Below are positions 25,616 to 34,289 of a DNA stretch of 54,794 bases, one piece after another (position 1 is the first letter of the stretch; every line of letters starts with the position of its first letter). The stretch is from Clostridia bacterium (GTDB lineage Bacteria > Bacillota > Clostridia > Oscillospirales > CAG-272). A program made the position numbers and the translations under genes. The stretch is taken from the NCBI GenBank assembly GCA_017465885.1, contig JAFTVG010000030.1, positions 1 through 54,794 of the forward strand. The letters run 5' to 3'. Below the pieces are notes generated by a model. The model was given only the letters and a program-made list of their open reading frames with translations. It ran no database searches and had not been told where the DNA came from.

Positions 25616-26143
25616 TCATTTATGGGCATTTTTTGAAATGGTTTTGACGATCACATCCGCGCATTCAGCAGGACTATGTAAACTTGTATCAACTTTTAAT
25701 GTATATTTGATATTCTTTGCCATCAATTCGTTTTGCTCGTCTGATTGCATTTCATATCTGTCTCCACGAATAACGTTCCTTTTTCTACACAATTCAAGGG
25801 GGCAATAGACTTCAACTACGTCAAGCGGATTGCTTTTGAGTATTTCCAACATTTGTTGGTAGTGTGGTTGTATATCCTCAAATTCGATTAGCATACCGTC
25901 GATTAAAACGTTTTTGCCCATATCCGAAAACATTTTTGCCGTATGGTACATCATAATGATTGCTTCGCTGAGATATTTAAAATAGTTTTCACTCAATCGC
26001 TTCGAGCTGATCATATTTTGAAACATATCATTAGAAACTATATAGAACTCTTCATTTGATTCCTGAATCGCTTTCGCTATAGATGTCTTTCCTGCGCTTG
26101 TAATACCGTTCAAAAAAATGATATGTCCTTTTTCATTCTTCAT
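25616..26143 (-). CDS. Chloramphenicol phosphotransferase-like P-loop kinase
   Basis: A 175-residue P-loop protein. The Walker A motif is GITSAGKTS (about residues 13-21) after HIIFLN. It continues with a small helical region (FKYLSEAIIMMYHTAKMF), a VLIDGML strand and a C-terminal VVEVYCPLELCRKR segment with RGDRYEMQ, a typical lid. This is the pattern of the CPT-like family, whose members phosphorylate small hydroxyl compounds, including chloramphenicol in a producer organism. Whether this copy confers resistance cannot be told. The ATG is preceded by GAGAGGTGAAAA. Confidence 0.8.
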   Translation of the reverse strand: MKNEKGHIIFLNGITSAGKTSIAKAIQESNEEFYIVSNDMFQNMISSKRLSENYFKYLSEAIIMMYHTAKMFSDMGKNVLIDGMLIEFEDIQPHYQQMLEILKSNPLDVVEVYCPLELCRKRNVIRGDRYEMQSDEQNELMAKNIKYTLKVDTSLHSPAECADVIVKTISKNAHK

Positions 26144-26446
26144 TTTTCACCTCTCGTATGAATTTTGTTTTGTTTACATACTTCAATAAGAAGAACCGAC
26201 ATTGCACTTGAAAGCACAAATCTTTGTTTTGCAAAGCCGCAAATGGTTTTTTGTGAGGTTTTCCAATGGCGGAACCCTCTCTTGTGCTTTGCTTTGCTTA
26301 TGAAAGCCCCGTGTCGGTCGCTTACGGTGCTTGCTTTGAAAAAAGATTTGATATTTGCCAAAAAACTTTTGTCTTAGCTCTTGCTTTTTGCATAGAAAAT
26401 GTAATATAATAGAGGGTAGGAAAAAGGCGATACACAAGGAGATCCT
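26144..26446. other. Intergenic region, no gene seen
   Basis: AT-rich sequence between divergent genes. Apart from the promoter at 26381-26410, nothing recognisable was found. Confidence 0.5.
26381..26410 (+). promoter_or_regulatory. Promoter of the cysteine-rich protein gene
   Basis: TTGCTT, an 18-base spacer and TATAAT, ahead of an AAGGAG site and the ATG at 26447. Confidence 0.65.
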
Positions 26447-26743
26447 ATGAAAAACAACAGCACCTATTTCAAAAACGATTCTTGTGAATATTTCCCCTGC
26501 CACAAAATAAGCGGTGACTATTTCAACTGTATGTTTTGCTGTTGCCCGCTATACGCTCTCGGCGACAAATGCGGCGGAAACTTTGTGTATTTGGAGCAGG
26601 GCATCAAGGACTGCTCTCATTGTAACATTCCCCACACCGAAGCGGGCTATCAGCACGTATGCTCCAAGCTACGTTTGGTTTCCGAGCTTGCAAAAAACAA
26701 TCGGAATTACACCATTCCCTTTGAAAACGAGCTGACGAAATAG
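26447..26743 (+). CDS. Cysteine-rich small-domain protein, probable metal binder
   Basis: A 98-residue protein with cysteines at about 13, 18, 28, 31, 32, 33, 42, 56, 59 and 71, in CEYFPCHK, NCMFCCCPLY, GDKCGGNF and KDCSHCNIPH. This matches the cysteine-rich small domain family (PF04071), thought to bind metal. The biological role is not known. The ATG follows an AAGGAG site. Its last 37 bases overlap the end of the convergent citXG gene, so the two are transcribed against each other. Confidence 0.82.
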   Translation: MKNNSTYFKNDSCEYFPCHKISGDYFNCMFCCCPLYALGDKCGGNFVYLEQGIKDCSHCNIPHTEAGYQHVCSKLRLVSELAKNNRNYTIPFENELTK

Positions 26744-28044
26744 GTCAGCGCCAGCAAATCGGCGCATCCGCCGGGAGAAAGGCTTCGTTTGATGAACTCT
26801 TCATCCATGGCGAGTAGCTCTTCTTCCTTTGGCAGACGGTTTTGCCAAAGCAACCTTCTTGCATAGTCCTTTGCAAAGGCGGCGCCCGATTCACCGCCGC
26901 GGTGATATAAATTGGTGTCTTCCACGTGGGCGATCAGATTTAGAAGCGTCAGCACGCCTGCCTCGTTTTGATCAAGCCCCTCTTCAAGGGCGTTTTGGAA
27001 GACGGGAAGGGCAATCTCCCGCAGGGCGGGAAAGCCGTCGCAGACCTGTCCGCGGATGCCCGTCAGATTGTGCTTTAAATACAGCCGCTCGCCTGCGGTC
27101 TTGCCGTCGGCATGGGCAAAATCGGCACGGGCTGCGTCCTGCGCCAGCAGAGAAGCCTCCTCAAAGAGCCTCTCGGTTGGGGCAAAGGGATGCTCAGGCA
27201 TCCACAGTCTGCCGATGGCACCGCAAAGAATGCCCAGAGAATAGATCACGCCCTTGTGGGTGTTGACTCCACCCGTTGCGCGGTACATCGCCTCTTCTGC
27301 CAATATGCCTGCCGCCTTTAGTTGGGCAAAGGTCACGGATCTGCTTTCGGTTGCGGTCTTGTTGCCGATAGAAAAGCAGTCTTTAAAATAGGGCTCCAGA
27401 GCGGCGGCGCTCTTTAAAAAGCTTTTCAGATCCATATCGGCGTGGCTTCCGCTGTTGTTTTGGTCCACCAGTCCGGGTTTTGGCGTGGTGTTCACCTCGT
27501 CGACAAGGCACATAGAAGCAAGCCTGCCCACCTGTTCTTTGTCAAAATCCAAAAAGAACCCTTTTAGAATCTCGGTGGTCTTTTCTTGCAGCTGCAAAAC
27601 GCTGTGCAGCCGCGCCGCGGCGCAGGCTCTGCCGGGCGCACCGCAAACGATGCACCCGCGGGCAGAGCTGCGGTCAAGCTTTGTTCCGCTCTGATCAATG
27701 ACGTCGAGATCAAACAGCCGTCCGATGGACGAGCCCTCCTCGATGGACAGGCAGAGCTCCTTAACCTGCGCCGCATTTTCGGAAGTGGCGTAGATCGCCT
27801 CGTATCCGGTGTCGGCTTCGGTGAGCTCTTTATATAGGATGGAGCTTTCGGGAATTGCCTTTTCAAGCATCTGCACGCCCAGATCAAAGGCGCGCTTGAT
27901 GAGGGGAGAAGTCTTGACGGGTCCTGCAATATTCATGGTGAATGAAACGAGGGTACAACGGTAGTCTTGCAGCAGCTTTTCTTGAAGCTTTACCCGCCGT
28001 TCACGGTTTGCAAGCACCTGCTCTAAGGTTATTTCATTCTTCAT
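26707..28044 (-). CDS. citXG: CitXG: prosthetic-group transferase fused to triphosphoribosyl-dephospho-CoA synthase
   Basis: A 445-residue fusion that makes and attaches the prosthetic group of citrate-type lyases. Residues 1 to about 170 are the CitX part (holo-ACP synthase), with SSIGRLFDLDV and ARGCIVCGAPGRACA. From about 175 to 445 is the CitG part, with VDEVNTTPKPGLVDQNNSGS, HADMDL and TGGVNTHKGVIYSLG. It overlaps the preceding P-loop gene by 11 bases and is last in a leftward operon (citC, P-loop/SAD gene, citXG) divergent from citDEF. In this cluster the target is the CitD-like acyl carrier protein at 30129. Confidence 0.92.
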   Translation of the reverse strand: MKNEITLEQVLANRERRVKLQEKLLQDYRCTLVSFTMNIAGPVKTSPLIKRAFDLGVQMLEKAIPESSILYKELTEADTGYEAIYATSENAAQVKELCLSIEEGSSIGRLFDLDVIDQSGTKLDRSSARGCIVCGAPGRACAAARLHSVLQLQEKTTEILKGFFLDFDKEQVGRLASMCLVDEVNTTPKPGLVDQNNSGSHADMDLKSFLKSAAALEPYFKDCFSIGNKTATESRSVTFAQLKAAGILAEEAMYRATGGVNTHKGVIYSLGILCGAIGRLWMPEHPFAPTERLFEEASLLAQDAARADFAHADGKTAGERLYLKHNLTGIRGQVCDGFPALREIALPVFQNALEEGLDQNEAGVLTLLNLIAHVEDTNLYHRGGESGAAFAKDYARRLLWQNRLPKEEELLAMDEEFIKRSLSPGGCADLLALTYFVSSFSKGMV

Positions 28045-28984
28045 AGATCAGATCCGATTGCTTTTCCTGCTGGGCGTCCAGCTTGCGCAGATTGGTTTCC
28101 GCGTTATCACCCACGCATCCTACAAGCATATAGCTCTTGGTCAGGTGATCGTAGATAAAGTGTCCCAGCAGATGGAAGTTTTTCACCATTCCCGTGTTGG
28201 ATACGTGCATACGGGGTCCCGTGCAGGCGTGCACGTGTGTTCCGATGGAAACGTGCCCTCTGTCAACGTAGGTAATGGGCAGATTTTGCGCGATCAATTC
28301 GTTGACCTTCTTTTCAAGCTCCCCAATGTCCAAATCGGGCTTTTGGTCGGGGAAGGAAATGACGAAGCCGTGGTTTACGTCGTCGTGACTGCAATGCGCT
28401 ACCAGCTCCTTTGGCATACAAAGCTCGCAAAGGTCTTCTGCGGTGTGCGCCATCAAACGGTAAGGAAGGGATCGATACACCACGTCCTTGATCTCCTTGG
28501 GGTCGGGGCCGAACAGAGTGGGACGGGAGATCAGTACCTGTTCGCCCACGCCGATGAGAAGATTGGCGTTGAAGTTGAGGAAGGGGTACACCAGGTCAAA
28601 ATGCTCCACGATCACACGTCTGCCGCAATGAAGGGCTTCGGTGATGGCGTCTGCCAGAACGCTCATTTGGGTAAAGCCGTTTTCAAAGCGGATGTCCACG
28701 TGGTAGGTATGGGGAGAGAAAAAGCTGAAGCCCGAGTTGATGTCCAGAAGCGGCAGAGGGCGGATATAGACGCCGTCGTCGTCGTTGGTCAGCTCAATCC
28801 CGGGGAACATTCCGCGCAGAAGGGCACTTTTACCCGAGCCTGCTTCGCCGATGACACCGATGAGCTTGTCGGTGGGCAGAAGATATAATTGTGCCAGCTG
28901 CATACCAAGGGCGTACATACGGTTTTGACCTCTGGGAGCAAAATAGCTGCTCAGGATGTGGTTTACTTGACGATTGTGCTTCAT
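28034..28984 (-). CDS. P-loop protein with AlaRS second-additional-domain-like C terminus
   Basis: A 316-residue protein of unknown role. A Walker A motif, GEAGSGKS, is at residues 46-53, followed by a stretch that could bind and hydrolyse a nucleotide. Near residues 245-290 it has THVHACTGPRMHVSNTG, close to the C-x-G-x-H-V-x-x-T-G zinc and editing motif of alanyl-tRNA synthetase and AlaX proteins, followed by a FHLLGHF strand. The ATG follows AAGGAG. It sits 20 bases after citC and overlaps citXG, so it is co-expressed with lyase-activating enzymes. A role in activating or monitoring the lyase is possible but only inferred. Confidence 0.72.
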   Translation of the reverse strand: MKHNRQVNHILSSYFAPRGQNRMYALGMQLAQLYLLPTDKLIGVIGEAGSGKSALLRGMFPGIELTNDDDGVYIRPLPLLDINSGFSFFSPHTYHVDIRFENGFTQMSVLADAITEALHCGRRVIVEHFDLVYPFLNFNANLLIGVGEQVLISRPTLFGPDPKEIKDVVYRSLPYRLMAHTAEDLCELCMPKELVAHCSHDDVNHGFVISFPDQKPDLDIGELEKKVNELIAQNLPITYVDRGHVSIGTHVHACTGPRMHVSNTGMVKNFHLLGHFIYDHLTKSYMLVGCVGDNAETNLRKLDAQQEKQSDLIYEE

Positions 28985-29004
28985 AAATGAAAATTCTCCT
29001 TATA

Positions 29005-29991
29005 TTATATAAGTTCTTTGTTTTTTAAATAGTTGAGGGTGCTTTCGGGAAGAAGGTCTCCAAGTGCCGCAAGATCTTTGTTTTTAATCAGTGTTCTTAC
29101 GTAGCTTGCGCTGATGGGTGTCTTGTCGGTGGCTTTTCTTTCAATTTCCACGTATTCAATGCCGTTTGCGGGCAGATGCACCGCAAGGCTTTGATTGTAC
29201 TTGTCGGTCATGGCGGAAAAGGGCTCGCTTCCCACGAATCGGTGGGTAATGGAAAGCTTTTTTGCGATGATCTTGCAAAAAATCTCGATATCCAAGCCGC
29301 ACTGCACCTCGTAGGCGCTGTCCCTGTCCTTTAAAAAGTAGGTGGGGAAGGTGGCGGAAGAGATCATATAGGGTCCCGTTTCGGTCACGGTCACGTTTGG
29401 AAGATGGGCGGTACCGAGGCGCACCATATTCAGCCGATCAAGGGCTGAAAAGTCGCTTTTGTCCTCCGATAGCACGAAAACGTACACCTGATCGCATTGC
29501 AGAGAGGCGCGTTCCACCAGATATTGATGCCCCAGCGTGAAGGGGTTGGCGTTCATCACGATGGCGCCCACCTTGCCGCCTGCCTTCGGTGCGGGAATGC
29601 TTTTTAAATATGAGGCAATGCCGTCGCGGCGGTCCTCCATCAACAGCACGTCCTTGGTCTCGGCGATGGGATAGAAGAAGAGGGAAGAGAAGGTAAATTT
29701 GTTTTGGGGCTTGGTGTAGATAAAGAGATGCCGATGCCCCGCGGCAAGCGCCTCGCCCTTTAAGGCGGTGATGACGCAAGAGGTCAGGTCTTCTCCCTGA
29801 CGGTCGGCGGCAACCGCGATGAGCTTGATGACGTTATCCTGTCTTGCGCCGGTGGCGATCAGTCGATCCTCGTCGAACACCAGGGCGATCACGTCGGGCT
29901 CTTCGGTTGGGGCAAGCCCCGCTTCCTTTAAAAGGGCGTGCCATTTTTCAAGCTTTCGTCCGCTTAAGCGGTGATGGAGTTCAATATTCAT
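29005..29991 (-). CDS. citC: Citrate/citramalate lyase ligase (acetate:SH-lyase ligase)
   Basis: Activates the lyase by acetylating the thiol of the prosthetic group, using ATP and acetate. The start at 29991 (MNIELHH) has AAGGATC upstream; the longer frame is rejected. The 328 residues comprise an N-terminal GNAT-like domain (about 1-120) and a nucleotidyltransferase domain: GAIVMNANPFTLGHQYLVE (the N-x-F-T-x-G-H-x-x-L motif), VFVLSEDKSDFSALDRL, and ISASYVRTLI near the end. It is the first gene of the leftward operon with the P-loop/SAD gene and citXG. Confidence 0.9.
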   Translation of the reverse strand: MNIELHHRLSGRKLEKWHALLKEAGLAPTEEPDVIALVFDEDRLIATGARQDNVIKLIAVAADRQGEDLTSCVITALKGEALAAGHRHLFIYTKPQNKFTFSSLFFYPIAETKDVLLMEDRRDGIASYLKSIPAPKAGGKVGAIVMNANPFTLGHQYLVERASLQCDQVYVFVLSEDKSDFSALDRLNMVRLGTAHLPNVTVTETGPYMISSATFPTYFLKDRDSAYEVQCGLDIEIFCKIIAKKLSITHRFVGSEPFSAMTDKYNQSLAVHLPANGIEYVEIERKATDKTPISASYVRTLIKNKDLAALGDLLPESTLNYLKNKELI

Positions 29992-30078
29992 TCTAAGATC
30001 CTTTTTACGGTTTATATATTTATTATACAATAAAAAAACCGATATGGAAAGACAAATTCGAAAAAAAGTGAAAATTAT

Positions 30079-30106
30079 TTGCCGTGATCGTTGCGGCAAC
30101 TAAAAT
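30079..30106 (+). promoter_or_regulatory. Promoter and possible operator of the citDEF operon
   Basis: TTGCCG, a 16-base spacer and TAAAAT. An inverted repeat TTGCCG-9-CGGCAA (30079-30099) covers the -35 box and spacer, as a repressor site would. Leftward, a TATAAT box at 30022-30027 may serve citC. Confidence 0.6.
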
Positions 30107-30128
30107 ATACGGAAAGGTAAAAATCATC

Positions 30129-30395
30129 ATGAAAATTTTGAAGGTTGCCTGTGCCGGCACGCTGGAATCCAGTGATACGTACGTGGAGCTTGAGCCCTGT
30201 GACGAGCTGGAGATCACCGTTGAATCGGTGGTGGAAAAGCAGTTCGGTGACAGAATCAAGCAGGCAGTGAAGGACGTTCTTTCAGAGTGTGGCGTAGAGT
30301 GTGCCAGGGTGCGCGTCATTGACCGCGGTGCGCTGGATTGCACCATTCGCGCCAGAGTGGAAACGGCGGTTTTACGTGCAGGGGGGGAAGACTGA
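30129..30395 (+). CDS. citD: Lyase acyl carrier protein (gamma subunit)
   Basis: The 88-residue carrier subunit of a citrate/citramalate-type lyase. The N terminus reads ACAGTLESSDTYVELEP; the serine at residue 14 is the position that carries the 2'-(5''-phosphoribosyl)-3'-dephospho-CoA group in Klebsiella CitD. The start at 30129 fits both the family and an AAGGTAA site. The stop codon overlaps the start of citE (TGATG), so the three subunits are translationally coupled. In this cluster citramalate is the likelier substrate. Confidence 0.93.
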   Translation: MKILKVACAGTLESSDTYVELEPCDELEITVESVVEKQFGDRIKQAVKDVLSECGVECARVRVIDRGALDCTIRARVETAVLRAGGED

Positions 30396-31273
30396 TGCGC
30401 CGCAGTATGCTTTTTTTACCGGGTAACAACCCCAATATGCTGATCAACGCCGGATGCCTCGGGGCAGATGCGGTGATCTTTGACTTGGAGGATGCCGTAT
30501 CGCCTGCCGAAAAGGATGCGGCAAGACTCCTCGTGCGCAACACCATGCGCTATATGGATCTTGACGGATGCGAGATCGTGGTGCGCATCAATTCGGTGGA
30601 TACCGATTTTTGGCGCAAGGACTTGGATACCGTCATTCCTTGCAAGCCTGACGTGATCTTGCTGCCCAAGTCGGCAGAGCCCGCCGATATTCGTTTGGTG
30701 GACGAGTATATTTCCGATCTGGAGGAAAAGCTGGAGCTTCAAAAGGGAGGCGTTCAGATCATGCCCTTAATTGAGACTGCCATGGGCGTGGAAAACGCCT
30801 TTGCCATTGCCTCCTCCTGCAAGCGGGTGTGCGCATTGTTCCTGGGTGCGGAGGACCTGACGGCAGATCTTCAGTGCAAGAGGACCAAGGAGGGCAGAGA
30901 GATCGAATACGCCCGCCAAAGACTGGTGGTTGCCGCACGCGCGGCAGGAGTGGACGTATACGATACGCCCTTTACCGACGTCAACGACGACGAGGGCATC
31001 GTACAGGATGCGCGTCTTGCAAAGGCGCTCGGCTTTACCGGCAAGGCTTCCATATCGCCTCGCCACGTGGACGTGATCAACGAGGTGTTCAGTCCCACCC
31101 TTGCCGAAATCGAATACGCATATGAAGTGGTGGAAGCCATCCGCGTTGCCAAGGAAATGGGCAAGGGTGCCGTTTCGCTGCGGGGAAAAATGATCGATGC
31201 GCCCATTGTGGCAAGGGCAGAGCGCACCATTGCCATGGCTAAGGCGCTGGGGCTGGATCGGACGGAGGTGTAA
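30395..31273 (+). CDS. citE: Citrate/citramalate lyase beta subunit
   Basis: A 292-residue member of the HpcH/HpaI aldolase superfamily. It cleaves the acyl-thioester of citrate or citramalate to release oxaloacetate or pyruvate. It begins MRRSMLFLPGNNPNML, then VIFDLEDAVSPAEKDAAR, with the acidic metal ligands in the DLED region and LFLGAEDLTADL further on. A ribosome site (GGGGGGAAG) lies in the end of citD. Because the neighbours encode the glutamate mutase pathway, the product here is likely pyruvate from citramalyl-ACP; CitE sequences do not separate these by eye. Confidence 0.92.
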   Translation: MRRSMLFLPGNNPNMLINAGCLGADAVIFDLEDAVSPAEKDAARLLVRNTMRYMDLDGCEIVVRINSVDTDFWRKDLDTVIPCKPDVILLPKSAEPADIRLVDEYISDLEEKLELQKGGVQIMPLIETAMGVENAFAIASSCKRVCALFLGAEDLTADLQCKRTKEGREIEYARQRLVVAARAAGVDVYDTPFTDVNDDEGIVQDARLAKALGFTGKASISPRHVDVINEVFSPTLAEIEYAYEVVEAIRVAKEMGKGAVSLRGKMIDAPIVARAERTIAMAKALGLDRTEV

Positions 31274-31276
31274 GGC

Positions 31277-32680
31277 GTGAATAAACTGGTGAATTCAATT
31301 CGAGAGGCAATTGCCCTTTCGGGACTGCAGGACGGTATGACCGTGTCCTTTCATCATCATCTGAGAAACGGCGACCACGTTTTGAATATGGTGATGCACG
31401 AGATCGCAGAATTGGGTATTCGCGATCTGACGGTGAACGCCAGCTCTCTGTTTGACGTGCATATGCCCTTGGTGGACCACATCCAAAACGGCGTGGTAAG
31501 TCACGTGCTGGCAGACTACATTTCGGCGGGGCTTGGCAAGGCGTTTTCCGCAGGGATCATGGAAAAGCCGGTGCAGTTCCGCACCCACGGCGGCAGACCC
31601 TGCGACATTGCATCGGGCAAGACTCCCATTGACGTGGCGTTTATTGCCGCGCCGACCTCGGATACCATGGGCAATTGCAGCGGTAAATACGGCAAATCTG
31701 CCTGCGGAAGCCTTGGATACGCCTTTGCGGACGCGATGTACGCCAAGCGCGTGGTGGTGATCACCGATAATCTGGTGCCCTATCCCCTTGCCGATTTTTC
31801 AATTGCCGAAAACTACGTGGACTACGTGGTGCAGGTAGATGCCATCGGCGATCCCCGCGGGATCGTTTCGGGCACCACCAAGATCACCAGAGACCCCGTG
31901 GGTCTGGTAATGGCGCAGTACGCCGCCAAGGTGATCGACGCTTCGGGTCTTTTAAAGGACGGCTTTTCCTTCCAGACGGGCGCGGGCGGCGCTTCGCTGG
32001 CGGCGGCAAAGTTCTTGAAGGACATTATGTTAAAGAAGGAGATCCAAGGAAGCTTTGGTCTGGGAGGCATCACCGGATATATGGTGGATATGCTGAAGGC
32101 AGGGTGCTTCAAGACCTTGCTTGACGTGCAGTGCTTCGATCTGGGGGCGGTAGAATCGATCCGCACCAATCCTGCTCACAGAGAGATCTCGGCTCTGCAG
32201 TACGCCTCTCCCGGCTCCAAGAGCGCGGCGGTGGACAGTCTGGACGTGGTGATTTTGGGTGCAACCGAGATCGACACCGACTTTAACGTAAACGTTCATA
32301 CCGATTCGCAGGGCTGTATTATGGGCGGCTCGGGCGGTCACAGCGATACGGCGGCAGGGGCGAAGCTTTCTATGATCATTGCACCGATGTTCCGTGCAAG
32401 ACTGCCCATCGTTACCGACAGAGTGACCTGCATTTCCACCCCCGGCAAGGACGTGGACGTGCTGGTGACCCAGGGCGGTATTGCGGTAAATCCCGCCAAG
32501 ACCGAGCTGAAAAACAGACTGATCGACGCGGGCTTGCCCGTGATCGATATTGCCGAGCTGAAGGAAAAGACCGAGCGCATCACGGGCAAGCCCCAAAAGC
32601 TTACCCACGGCGATCGGATCGTCGCAGAGGTGATCAGCAGAAACGGCGACATACTTGACAAAATTTACAGCGTCAGCTGA
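31277..32680 (+). CDS. citF: Citrate/citramalate lyase alpha subunit (acyl-ACP transferase)
   Basis: A 467-residue subunit of the CoA-transferase superfamily. It exchanges the acetyl group on the carrier protein for the substrate. It starts with GTG three bases after citE. Visible motifs are FHHHLRNGDHVLN near the N terminus, FIAAPTSDTMGNCSG, and GGSGGHSDTAAGAKL near residue 350. It is somewhat shorter than the roughly 510 residues of enterobacterial CitF, which is compatible with a citramalate-lyase type, although length alone does not prove this. Confidence 0.9.
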   Translation: MNKLVNSIREAIALSGLQDGMTVSFHHHLRNGDHVLNMVMHEIAELGIRDLTVNASSLFDVHMPLVDHIQNGVVSHVLADYISAGLGKAFSAGIMEKPVQFRTHGGRPCDIASGKTPIDVAFIAAPTSDTMGNCSGKYGKSACGSLGYAFADAMYAKRVVVITDNLVPYPLADFSIAENYVDYVVQVDAIGDPRGIVSGTTKITRDPVGLVMAQYAAKVIDASGLLKDGFSFQTGAGGASLAAAKFLKDIMLKKEIQGSFGLGGITGYMVDMLKAGCFKTLLDVQCFDLGAVESIRTNPAHREISALQYASPGSKSAAVDSLDVVILGATEIDTDFNVNVHTDSQGCIMGGSGGHSDTAAGAKLSMIIAPMFRARLPIVTDRVTCISTPGKDVDVLVTQGGIAVNPAKTELKNRLIDAGLPVIDIAELKEKTERITGKPQKLTHGDRIVAEVISRNGDILDKIYSVS

Positions 32681-32707
32681 AATAATGGAATATAAGGAGG
32701 ACTCGTT

Positions 32708-33547
32708 ATGAGAGAAATCAGTACGCAAACCATCACCGAAACAGTGAAAAAGCTCTGTATAGAGGCAAACTGCCATCTGACAGAGGACGTAAAGAACTGT
32801 ATTCGCTGCAAGAGAGATGAGGAAGGATGGCAGGGTGCCAAGGACATTCTGAACAGAATCATCGAAAACTTTGAAATTGCCGACAAGGAAAACCAGCCCG
32901 TTTGTCAGGATACCGGCGTTGCCTGCGTGTTTTTGAAGATCGGTCAGGACGTTCACGTAAACGGCAGCATTACCGATGCGGTCAACGAAGGCGTCAGACA
33001 GGGATACGGCGAGGGCTATCTGAGAAAGAGCGTGGTACGCGATCCCTTAGACAGAGTCAATACCGGCGACAATACCCCTGCGATGATCTACTACGATCTG
33101 GTAGAGGGTGACAAGATGGAGATCACCGTAGCGCCCAAGGGCTTCGGCAGCGAAAATATGAGCAAGATCGCAATGCTTCGTCCCTCCGACGGCGTGGAAG
33201 GCGTGCGCAACTTCGTGCTTCGCGCAGTAGAGGAAGCAGGCCCCAACCCCTGTCCCCCCATCGTTGTGGGCGTGGGCGTGGGCGGCACCTTTGACAAGGC
33301 GGCGTTCCTTGCCAAGAAGGCGCTTTTACGCTCGCTGGATGAAAGAAATGAAGATCCCTTCTATGCAAAGCTGGAGGAAGAGCTGCTTGAGGGCATCAAC
33401 TCGCTGGGTATCGGACCTCAGGGCTTTGGCGGCAGAACCACTGCGCTTGCCGTGAATATTGAAAAGTTCCCCACCCATATTGCAGGACTTCCCGTTGCGG
33501 TAAACATCAATTGCCACGTGGCAAGACATAAGTCGGAGGTAATTTAA
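32708..33547 (+). CDS. Class I fumarase-type hydratase alpha subunit, probable mesaconase
   Basis: A 279-residue iron-sulfur subunit. Three cysteine sites expected for the [4Fe-4S] cluster are visible: PVCQDTGVACVF, NPCPPIVVGVGVGG and NINCHVARH. The ATG follows AAGGAGGACTCGTT. The family includes fumarase, L-tartrate dehydratase and the oxygen-sensitive mesaconate hydratase of clostridia. Directly downstream of citDEF and upstream of the glutamate mutase genes, it most likely hydrates mesaconate to (S)-citramalate, though fumarase activity is possible too. It is followed after one base by its beta subunit. Confidence 0.88.
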   Translation: MREISTQTITETVKKLCIEANCHLTEDVKNCIRCKRDEEGWQGAKDILNRIIENFEIADKENQPVCQDTGVACVFLKIGQDVHVNGSITDAVNEGVRQGYGEGYLRKSVVRDPLDRVNTGDNTPAMIYYDLVEGDKMEITVAPKGFGSENMSKIAMLRPSDGVEGVRNFVLRAVEEAGPNPCPPIVVGVGVGGTFDKAAFLAKKALLRSLDERNEDPFYAKLEEELLEGINSLGIGPQGFGGRTTALAVNIEKFPTHIAGLPVAVNINCHVARHKSEVI

Positions 33548-33548
33548 T

Positions 33549-34109
33549 ATGGCTATCAAGAAGATCGTTGCGCCCCTTTCCCATGAGGAAGCCAAAAAGC
33601 TGCGCGCAGGTGACAGCTGTCTGTTTTCCGGAGTGATCTACACCGCAAGAGATGCGGCTCATAAGCGTCTTTGCGAGCTGGTTGCTAAAGGCGAGAAGCT
33701 GCCCATTGACGTAAACGAAAGCGTGATCTACTTCGTAGGTCCCACTCCCGCAAAGCCCGGACAGGCTATCGGCTCTGCAGGCCCCACCACCTCCTACAGA
33801 ATGGACGCGTACAGCCCCACTCTGATCTCTCTGGGTCAGACCGGTATGATCGGTAAGGGTAAGAGAGGTCCCGAGGTGGTCGAAGCCATGAAGAAGCACG
33901 GTGCGGTGTATTTCGGTGCCATCGGCGGTCTTGGCGCACTGCTGAGCAAGTGCATCAAGAAGGCTGAGATCGTTGCTTACGAGGATCTTGGTGCAGAGGC
34001 GATCCGCCGTCTGGAGGTAGAGGATTTCCCCGTTGTGGTGGTTATCGACAGCGAAGGCAATAACCTGTACGAAAGCGGCAGAAAAGAATATCTGGACTCT
34101 CTCAAATAA
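33549..34109 (+). CDS. Class I fumarase-type hydratase beta subunit, probable mesaconase
   Basis: A 186-residue subunit that pairs with the preceding iron-sulfur subunit. Characteristic segments are AGDSCLFSGVIYTARDAAHKR near the N terminus, VGPTPAKPGQAIGSAGPTTS with the SxGPTTSxRMD motif, GQTGMIGKG, and YFGAIGGLGALLSKCI. All are usual in FumB/TtdB-type beta subunits. Activity requires both subunits. It ends the citDEF-hydratase transcription unit, with a terminator 15 bases later. Confidence 0.88.
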   Translation: MAIKKIVAPLSHEEAKKLRAGDSCLFSGVIYTARDAAHKRLCELVAKGEKLPIDVNESVIYFVGPTPAKPGQAIGSAGPTTSYRMDAYSPTLISLGQTGMIGKGKRGPEVVEAMKKHGAVYFGAIGGLGALLSKCIKKAEIVAYEDLGAEAIRRLEVEDFPVVVVIDSEGNNLYESGRKEYLDSLK

Positions 34110-34123
34110 TAAATAAGAAGAAG

Positions 34124-34161
34124 GCGGTTCTCTTTGAGGTATCGGAGAGGATCGCTTTTTT
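34124..34161 (+). terminator. Terminator between the lyase/hydratase and mutase operons
   Basis: GCGGTTCTCT (34124-34133) pairs with AGAGGATCGC (34146-34155), including GU pairs, followed by TTTTTT. Confidence 0.8.
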
Positions 34162-34186
34162 CTTGCAAAAAAATTCCCAAATTTTC

Positions 34187-34215
34187 TTGACATTTTGGAG
34201 TGTAAGTGCTATGAT
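34187..34215 (+). promoter_or_regulatory. Promoter of the glutamate mutase operon
   Basis: TTGACA, a 17-base spacer and TATGAT, about 75 bases ahead of glmS. No riboswitch core was seen in this short leader. Confidence 0.82.
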
Positions 34216-34289
34216 GAACGTGGAAACTTGTATCGTGATCGAATGCAAGCGGGTGTATCAGCACAGTAATATGGAATCGAGGTGTAGTC

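Noticed and set aside
30395..32680. Simple citrate lyase for citrate fermentation
   Set aside because: No citrate transporter or oxaloacetate decarboxylase genes are nearby, while all other methylaspartate pathway genes are; kept only as an alternative.
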